NCBI GenBank assembly: GCA_016929635.1
Contig: JAFGIL010000064.1
Location: 1-48,502, forward strand
DNA from: Endomicrobiales bacterium
Lineage (GTDB): Bacteria; Elusimicrobiota; Endomicrobiia; Endomicrobiales; JAFGIL01
Reading direction: 5' to 3'
Length of the DNA stretch: 48,502 nucleotides
Shown: one piece after another, positions 43,658-48,502 of the stretch
Layout: the number at the start of each line of letters is the position of its first letter
Numbering within the stretch: position 1 is the first letter of the stretch
Position numbers and translations under genes: made by a program
The notes under the pieces: generated by a model
Seen by the model: the letters and a program-made list of their open reading frames with translations, nothing else
The model's database searches: none
What the model was told of the DNA's origin: nothing

Positions 43658-44032
43658 ATGAAAATAACAAAATTCGAAGATATAAAAGCTTGGCAGGAAG
43701 CAAGAGACTTAACTAGACTTATTTACGGCATTACTTCTAATAAAGAATCTTCTGTTTCGGAAGATTGAGGTTTTAGAGATCAAATCCAGAGAGCTTCGGT
43801 TTCTGTTATGGCAAATATTGCCGAAGGTTTTGACACTCAACCCGATAATGAATTTATAAGATTTCTAAATTATTCTAAAAGGTCATGCACTGAAATTCAA
43901 TCGCATTTATATGTAGCTCATGATAATAAATATATCAAAAAAGATGAATTCGAAAATATCTACAACAAATCTAATGAAGTCAAAAAACTGATTGGTGGTT
44001 TTATTCGTTATTTAAATAAAAATAAGACTTAG
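43658..44032 (+). pseudogene. Four-helix-bundle protein (23S rRNA IVS-encoded family), interrupted by TGA
   Basis: From ATG 43658 the frame reads 36 residues (MKITKFEDIKAWQEARDL to SVSED), meets TGA at 43766-43768, and continues in the same frame without a shift as GFRDQIQRASVSVMANIAEGF to the TAG at 44030-44032. Read through, it is about 124 residues and matches the four-helix-bundle family (small basic proteins first noticed in intervening sequences of 23S rRNA genes) over its whole length. The stop falls where the family has an aromatic residue before GxRDQI, consistent with a single TGG-to-TGA change. An ATG at 43808 could start a 74-residue fragment lacking the first helix. TGA is a normal stop elsewhere in the window, so this is probably a recent pseudogene. 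Confidence 0.85.
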
Positions 44033-44070
44033 GACTTTAGACTTGGAACTTAGGACATAGGACTTAGGAC
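44026..44070. repeat. Right-end direct repeats of the four-helix-bundle element
   Basis: GACTTAGGAC occurs at 44026-44035 and 44061-44070, with degenerate copies between (AGACTTGGAACTTAGGACATAG). The units are exact reverse complements of GTCCTAAGTC at 43604-43613 on the other side of the gene. The first unit contains the gene's TAG stop. In the last unit, AGGA at 44066-44069 lies 7 nt before the dnaJ ATG and is its only Shine-Dalgarno-like sequence. Confidence 0.75.
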
Positions 44071-44076
44071 TATCAA

Positions 44077-45204
44077 ATGAAAAAAGATTTTTACGAAGTT
44101 TTAGGAGTGCAGAAAGGCGCTTCAGCTGATGAGATAAAGGCAGCTTACAGGAAGATAGCTTTAAAAAACCATCCGGATAAAAATCCAGGAAACAAAGAAG
44201 CTGAAGACAAGCTGAAGGAAGCCAACGAAGCTTACGAGGTGCTTTCTGACCCCAAAAAGAAACAGATGTATGACCAGTTTGGCCATGCAGGCATGGGAGC
44301 TGCTCCTCCGGGCGCCGGAGGCTACGGCGGGTTTGAAGGCTTTGGTGATTTCGGGGATTTTTCTTCGGTAGGCGATATTTTCGGTGATTTTATAGGAGAT
44401 ATATTCGGCGGCGGGGGAAGGCGCAGGTCTTCGCGCTCTGCACGCGGTGCTGATTTAAGATATGACCTTGAGTTAACGCTTGAACAGGCAGCAAAAGGTG
44501 CTGAGATACCCATTGATGCATCTCGCCATGAAATATGCTCGGAGTGTAATGGTTCCGGTGCAAAACCCGGGACTTCAACAAAAGTTTGTCCTAAATGCAA
44601 GGGTCAGGGACAGGTTCGTTTCAATCAGGGATTTTTTTCATTTGCCCAGACGTGCCCGCAATGCGGAGGACAGGGTAAAGTTATAAGTTCACCGTGCACT
44701 GTTTGCCGCGGAACAGGACAGAAAAAAAGCTCACAATCAATAAAGGTAAGAATACCTGCGGGAGTTGATGAGGGTACTTCATTAAGAGTTGCCGGTGCGG
44801 GGGACGTGCCACCTAAAGGCGGTACTCCCGGTGATTTATACGTAGTTATTTCACTTAAAGAGCACCCGCATTTTAAAAGGGAACGTGATAACCTGCACAC
44901 TGAGTTAAAATTGAACTTTCCCGAAGCTGTTTTCGGAGGGGATTTTGAGGTGCCTGCTATTGACGGTAAAATCAAATTAAAAATCCCTGCGGGAACCCAG
45001 CCGGGAACTGTTTTCAGGGTCCGGAATGAGGGATTCCCTCATTTGGGTAAAAGAGGCAAGGGTGACCTTTTAGTTAAAGCGAATGTTGAGGTACCCAAGG
45101 TTTTAAATGAAGAGCAGAAAGCTGCGTTGCGCGATTTTGCCCGGGCATCAGGAATTAAGGAAAACGATTCTTCAAATATCTTTAAAAAAATGTTCGGAGG
45201 ATAG
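44077..45204 (+). CDS. dnaJ: Chaperone DnaJ (Hsp40, type I)
   Basis: Co-chaperone that stimulates DnaK ATPase and delivers substrates. The 375-residue protein has all type I domains. The J domain (about 1-70) has His32-Pro33-Asp34 (HPDKN). A Gly/Phe-rich stretch spans about 72-112. The zinc domain carries four CxxCxGxG repeats (CSECNGSG from Cys154, [24 protein letters not shown]). The C-terminal substrate domain has [18 protein letters not shown]. Asn31 stands where Tyr or Trp is common before HPD. The RBS appears to come from the repeat that ends 6 nt upstream. The last codons (MFGG-stop) are repeated after the palindromic element that follows. Confidence 0.96.
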   Translation: MKKDFYEVLGVQKGASADEIKAAYRKIALKNHPDKNPGNKEAEDKLKEANEAYEVLSDPKKKQMYDQFGHAGMGAAPPGAGGYGGFEGFGDFGDFSSVGDIFGDFIGDIFGGGGRRRSSRSARGADLRYDLELTLEQAAKGAEIPIDASRHEICSECNGSGAKPGTSTKVCPKCKGQGQVRFNQGFFSFAQTCPQCGGQGKVISSPCTVCRGTGQKKSSQSIKVRIPAGVDEGTSLRVAGAGDVPPKGGTPGDLYVVISLKEHPHFKRERDNLHTELKLNFPEAVFGGDFEVPAIDGKIKLKIPAGTQPGTVFRVRNEGFPHLGKRGKGDLLVKANVEVPKVLNEEQKAALRDFARASGIKENDSSNIFKKMFGG

Positions 45205-45322
45205 GGACAGACACTTTATGTTTTATATGTTTTCACTACTCAGACTTATACAAGCTTTTAAAAACATGTTTTTCTTAAACATATAAAACATAAAGTGTCT
45301 GTCCCCATAATGTTCGAGGATA
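45189..45322. repeat. Imperfect 15/14-bp direct repeats flanking the dnaJ-rsmE palindromic element
   Basis: AATGTTCGGAGGATA at 45189-45203, the end of dnaJ, recurs as AATGTTCGAGGATA at 45309-45322, directly before the rsmE ATG; the right copy lacks one G. The pair brackets a 105-bp inverted-repeat element exactly, as a target duplication would. The left copy encodes the last residues of dnaJ, and the right copy provides the rsmE ribosome binding site (GAGG). Confidence 0.75.
45204..45308. mobile_element. MITE-like palindromic element with 29-bp perfect terminal inverted repeats
   Basis: The left arm 45204-45232 (begins GGGACAGACACTTTATG) and right arm 45277-45305 (ends AAGTGTCTGTCCC) are exact reverse complements over 29 bp. 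The 44-nt interior contains a second perfect palindrome, AAAAACATGTTTTT at 45260-45273. It carries no coding capacity. The GGGACAGACACT ends recall palindromic repeats that accompany REP-associated transposases in environmental genomes (recall only). The first G of the element completes the dnaJ stop codon TAG. Confidence 0.75.
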
Positions 45323-46081
45323 ATGCCACATTTTTTTATTCCACCAAAAAACATTAAACAAAGCAGTTTTGTAATCGAAGGAGCCGAAGCACATCATTTA
45401 ACAAACGTAAGACGCGTAAAGAAAGGTGATGAAATTCGGCTTTTTGACGGTACAGGCAAATCCTATCTTGTATGCATTGAGAATGTTGATAAGCTAAAAG
45501 TATCGGGACGAATTATAAAGGAAGAAGAATTAAAGCCTACCAGGATAAAGTTGAATGTGTACCAGTCTGTTCCAAAAGGCGAGCGTTTCGACTGGCTTGT
45601 GGAGAAGTTTACGGAGATCGGCGTTTCAAAACTGTTCCCTTTGATAACTGAAAGAAGCGTTGTAAAAAAAGTACCGGAATCAAAACAAAAAAGATGGGAA
45701 AGACTCTCTTTATCTTCAAGTCAGCAATGCTTGAGACAGGACATTATGGAAATCTCCACCCCGATAGAGTTTAACGCTGCAGTTAAAAATATCTCATCTG
45801 ATGCATTTAATATCATTCCATGGGAAGGGGCTTCCAATATCAATAAAGGATGGGAGCCTCTTTACGGTGCACTTTCTTCAAAAGCCGAAGTGACGAAACT
45901 TACACAAGCCAATATATTCATAGGACCGGAAGGCGGGTTTACTATGGATGAAATAAAACTGGCTGAAAAATCAGGCATAATTCCGGTTTCCCTGGGTCAG
46001 AGAATCCTTCGTGTTGAAACAGCAGGCCTTGTTTCCGCAATCCTTGTTTTAAACGGGTTTGGCGAGTTCATCTCCAAATAA
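45323..46081 (+). CDS. rsmE: 16S rRNA m3U1498 methyltransferase RsmE
   Basis: SPOUT-fold methyltransferase that makes N3-methyluridine at position 1498 of 16S rRNA. The 252-residue protein has the N-terminal PUA-like domain (HHLTNVRRVKKGDEIRLFDGTG). The SPOUT domain has SVPKGERFDWLVEKFTEIGV, SSSQQCLRQ, the SAM-binding IGPEGGFT (Gly201-Thr207) and the knot LGQRILRVETAG. Length is normal. It commonly follows dnaJ, often with prmA between; prmA is absent here. GAGG at 45316-45319 gives a 3-nt spacing to the ATG, tighter than usual, probably because the upstream sequence was rebuilt by the element insertion. Confidence 0.95.
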   Translation: MPHFFIPPKNIKQSSFVIEGAEAHHLTNVRRVKKGDEIRLFDGTGKSYLVCIENVDKLKVSGRIIKEEELKPTRIKLNVYQSVPKGERFDWLVEKFTEIGVSKLFPLITERSVVKKVPESKQKRWERLSLSSSQQCLRQDIMEISTPIEFNAAVKNISSDAFNIIPWEGASNINKGWEPLYGALSSKAEVTKLTQANIFIGPEGGFTMDEIKLAEKSGIIPVSLGQRILRVETAGLVSAILVLNGFGEFISK

Positions 46082-46113
46082 GCGTTTGATGAAAAAGCAA
46101 AAACTATTGAAAA

Positions 46114-48345
46114 ATGAAAATATTATTAGCCTGCATAGTAATCCTCATTTACATATTAACAAGCCCGCCAACAGTTACAGTTGGAGACAGCGGAGAGTTC
46201 ATCACAGCTGCCTCAACCCTGGGCATACCTCATCCTCCCGGATATCCGCTCTACTGCCTCATTGGAAAGTTATTTAGTTCTATACCTTTTAGCAACCATG
46301 CATGGCGTGTTTCATTTGCCTCAATGTTTTTTTCTGGATTAGCTGTTATCATAGTCTTTTTATTGCTAAAAAAACTTACGGAAAATGACATTGCATCATT
46401 TGTTGGTTCGATTATTTTTGCTTTAAATAGGGTTGTATGGTCGCAGTCTATTATATCCGAAGTATATGCCTTAAATGTTTTTTTTGTTGTTTTTTGTCTT
46501 TATTTACTTTTTTTATGGAACAATGCCGAAGATAATAAGTATTTGTATCTTTTTGCTTTAGTGTTTGGGTTATCTCTGGGTAATCATTATCCTTTAATGA
46601 TACTTGCATCAGTAGGTTTTGTTTTACTGATAGTTTTTAATAGAAAACTTGTTGATCTGAAAGTGATTTTGCTCTCTTTATGTTTTGTTATTCTGGGTAT
46701 TTCTGTTTATCTTTATCTTCCCGTAAGGTCTGCAATAAATCCTCCGGTTGACTGGGGGAATCCTCAAGGGCTTATCGCCTTCTTTAATCATGTTTTACGT
46801 CAGCAGTACAGAAGCCTGGAGTTAGGCAAAGACATATTGCTTACAGAGAAGATAAAATTCCTGAAGGATTATTCTTTGGGTGTTATAAAGCAGTTTAATG
46901 TTTTTTTGATTCCCGTATTTGTGGGTATATGGATTTCTTTTAAAAAGTGCAGGAATTATTTTTGGGTTTTCTCTGCTGTATTTCTAACAAACAGTGTATT
47001 GCTAATTTATATGCTTCAATTTGAGTATAATCCGGAAAGATTGAGCATAGTAAATGTATACTACTTACCGTCTTATATGATACTGTGTTTATGGTTGGGG
47101 ATAGGCTTGAAAGGCATGCTGTCAAAATCCGGGGTAGCCGTAAAAACCGCGCTGCTTTTATTGGTTTTGGTATCAGGATTGTTCAACGTTGCTTCGGGTT
47201 TTCAGCTGAATTATCAGAGGGATAACTTCCTGGCCTATGACTTTGCAAAGAATATAGTGTCATTTTTGGAAAAAGATTCGGTGCTTTTTATCCAGAAAGC
47301 AGGTGATGAGTCTTTGTTTACCACTCTTTATCTGCAGAAAGTCCGGGGAGTAAGAAATGACCTTAAAATATATGACTGCTGGGGAAACGTTTTTGAAAAT
47401 ATCTACGGGGATGGTTTTAATATCATTGGCGATAAAACTAAATGGCTAAGCACCAGAAAAGAAGTGGAAAGCAAAATAATAAGGGCTAATCCAAACCCCA
47501 CCTACTATTTGACTTTTCTGAAGGAAGACACTGCCGTTGATTTGCCTATGGAAAAAACGGGGTTGGTTTATCGCGTAAAAAACAAGACCTCAGCTAAGAG
47601 TTACGATAGCGCTAATCTGTGGAATTTATATAACCTGAGAGGTACCCATATGCAGGTTTTTAGCGAATATCAGGAAAGAGAGCTGGTTGGAGTATATTCC
47701 TACATTATGGCTCGGGATTATCTGGAAAGGGGTGCCGCAAAAAACGCTGTCTTGTGCCTTAAGAAGGCAGCCGGGACAGCTTACGACATAAACTGGCTTT
47801 TGAATAACATTGGATTGCTTTATTACAGAAATGGGTTTATTGCTGATGCAAAAATAACCTTTTTGTCATTGCTGGATATATATCCTGACTATGATTCTGG
47901 AATATATAATTTAGGGCTCGTATATAAAGCAGAGAAGGATTTTAACAATGCTGAAAAATATTTTATGAAATATATTGAGCATTTTCCGGAGGATATGGAT
48001 GCATACAGGGAGTTATCCGATGTTTACTGGGTTTCTAATAAAAGAGGGAAAGCCAGGAAAATATATGAATCAGTGCTGAAAAATAACATGGAGCTGGCTA
48101 ACAGTTATATTTTTAAGGGAGCGGAGTTGTATAAGTCGGGCAAAAACATGGATGCAATAGATGAGTGGGAAAGAGTACTCCTGATTAATCCGGATTATTC
48201 TATTGCTTATTACAATATAGGTGTTGCTTATATGGATTTAAAATTATATGATAAAGCAAAAAAATATCTCAAAACTTTCCTGGAAATTGAACCGGACGGG
48301 CAATTGAAGCGGAGAGTTGATGAATATATTAAAGTTATCCAATAA
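46114..48345 (+). CDS. DUF2723-family membrane protein with C-terminal TPR repeats
   Basis: A 743-residue protein. The first 400 residues or so are a polytopic membrane region beginning with the DUF2723 signature GDSGEFITAASTLGIPHPPG; Asp25 in GDSGEF is the likely catalytic acid of this GT-C-like family, related to eukaryotic TMEM260 O-mannosyltransferase. The C-terminal part, about 560-740, is a set of tetratricopeptide repeats (DYDSGIYNLGLVYKAEKDFNNAEKYF; YSIAYYNIGVAYMDLKLYDKAKKYL). It may glycosylate extracytoplasmic proteins, with the TPR region binding a partner (inference). No Shine-Dalgarno is visible before ATG 46114; the gene starts 32 nt after rsmE. Confidence 0.82.
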   Translation: MKILLACIVILIYILTSPPTVTVGDSGEFITAASTLGIPHPPGYPLYCLIGKLFSSIPFSNHAWRVSFASMFFSGLAVIIVFLLLKKLTENDIASFVGSIIFALNRVVWSQSIISEVYALNVFFVVFCLYLLFLWNNAEDNKYLYLFALVFGLSLGNHYPLMILASVGFVLLIVFNRKLVDLKVILLSLCFVILGISVYLYLPVRSAINPPVDWGNPQGLIAFFNHVLRQQYRSLELGKDILLTEKIKFLKDYSLGVIKQFNVFLIPVFVGIWISFKKCRNYFWVFSAVFLTNSVLLIYMLQFEYNPERLSIVNVYYLPSYMILCLWLGIGLKGMLSKSGVAVKTALLLLVLVSGLFNVASGFQLNYQRDNFLAYDFAKNIVSFLEKDSVLFIQKAGDESLFTTLYLQKVRGVRNDLKIYDCWGNVFENIYGDGFNIIGDKTKWLSTRKEVESKIIRANPNPTYYLTFLKEDTAVDLPMEKTGLVYRVKNKTSAKSYDSANLWNLYNLRGTHMQVFSEYQERELVGVYSYIMARDYLERGAAKNAVLCLKKAAGTAYDINWLLNNIGLLYYRNGFIADAKITFLSLLDIYPDYDSGIYNLGLVYKAEKDFNNAEKYFMKYIEHFPEDMDAYRELSDVYWVSNKRGKARKIYESVLKNNMELANSYIFKGAELYKSGKNMDAIDEWERVLLINPDYSIAYYNIGVAYMDLKLYDKAKKYLKTFLEIEPDGQLKRRVDEYIKVIQ

Positions 48346-48372
48346 TGGGTTAAACAAAGGGGATTATCCAAG

Positions 48373-48502
48373 GTGCTAAAAAAATATCATAAGATGATTT
48401 ATTTTATTTTATTCTTGTTGCTTTCTCCTGCGGGAGTGTTAGCAGAGACAATTTACTTAAATGATGGCGATGTAATTACAGGCAAAATACAGGGGCAAAC
48501 CA
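48373..48502 (+). CDS. Secreted protein, 5' part only (signal peptide, LNDGDVITGKI motif)
   Basis: A GTG start at 48373 with AAAGGGGA at 48356-48363 9 nt upstream opens a frame that runs off the window end. The first 43 residues include a basic start, a hydrophobic stretch (MIYFILFLLLSPAGVLA) and an Ala-X-Ala-like cleavage site, VLA then ETIYL. The mature start ETIYLNDGDVITGKIQG matches a short motif common in periplasmic proteins of many lineages, often repeated. The function cannot be assigned from this fragment. Confidence 0.7.
   Translation, partial: MLKKYHKMIYFILFLLLSPAGVLAETIYLNDGDVITGKIQGQT

Noticed and set aside
43658-44032. UGA recoded as an amino acid (as in Gracilibacteria/SR1) to explain the internal TGA
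   Set aside because: TGA is the terminal stop of ptsI, EIID, the GT2 ending at 16988 and asnB, and no other conserved gene in the window has an internal TGA.
43597-44070. CRISPR-like array from the GACTTAGGAC repeats
   Set aside because: Units are 10 nt, degenerate and separated by only a few bases, with no uniform spacers and no cas genes.
45204-45308. Simple rho-independent terminator after dnaJ
   Set aside because: Arms of 29 bp with a 44-nt loop, no T-run after the right arm, and flanking direct repeats fit an inserted element better, although it may still affect transcription.
1-48502. tRNA, rRNA or riboswitch genes, including a cobalamin riboswitch ahead of the B12 radical SAM genes
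   Set aside because: The gaps are short and none shows a cloverleaf, rRNA segment or B12-box-like sequence that I could recognise by eye.

Overview
The window is 48.5 kb of AT-rich bacterial chromosome in which every convincing gene lies on the + strand. It reads with the standard bacterial code: TGA ends several genes, for example those ending at 8553, 10615, 16988 and 21143. It contains long-form HPF, HprK/HPr-Ser46, a mannose-family PTS beside RapZ/YvcK, HrcA/CIRCE control and many cobalamin-binding radical SAM enzymes. This mix fits an uncultivated lineage of the Omnitrophota/Elusimicrobiota/Firestonebacteria kind. That is an inference from gene content, not a marker-gene placement.

Region 1 (1-10615) is a phosphotransfer and carbon-regulation block. 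It holds hpf, a PtsN-type EIIA, hprK, rapZ, yvcK, mannose-family EIIA and EIIB, a GH57 4-alpha-glucanotransferase or amylase, EIIC, EIID, HPr and Enzyme I. All the parts of one PTS relay are present: EI His194, HPr His15, EIIA His9 and EIIB His14. HprK and HPr Ser46 supply the regulatory side, and an alpha-glucan enzyme sits inside the transporter genes.

Region 2 (10622-15817) is housekeeping: lepA, lepB, an NfeD/slipin pair behind a near-consensus sigma-70 promoter, and hemW.

Region 3 (15858-38347) is the most unusual part. It is a 22.5-kb run of tightly packed, partly overlapping genes ending at an intrinsic terminator. It encodes five cobalamin-domain radical SAM proteins, one SPASM-like radical SAM protein, two polyprenyl-phosphate glycosyltransferase-like GT2 proteins, another membrane GT2, a GT2 fused to a PaaK/CapK-like adenylation domain, a GT4, a sugar nucleotidyltransferase, an AsnB-type amidotransferase, two polytopic GT-C-like proteins and a flippase-like LPG_synthase_TM protein. 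The content suggests a pathway for a lipid-linked or envelope glycoconjugate, or a glycosylated specialised metabolite, with several radical tailoring steps. The product cannot be read from the sequence.

Region 4 (38451-45204) is the heat-shock operon: a perfect-spacing promoter with a CIRCE operator, hrcA, a sixth cobalamin radical SAM gene, grpE, dnaK, a broken four-helix-bundle gene with flanking inverted repeats, and dnaJ. Region 5 (45204-48502) holds a palindromic mini-element with an apparent target duplication, rsmE, a DUF2723-TPR membrane protein and the start of a secreted protein.

Small palindromic or repeated elements recur in the gaps: hprK-rapZ, the hemW leader, the hrcA leader, dnaK-dnaJ and dnaJ-rsmE. 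Several have rebuilt or displaced ribosome binding sites.
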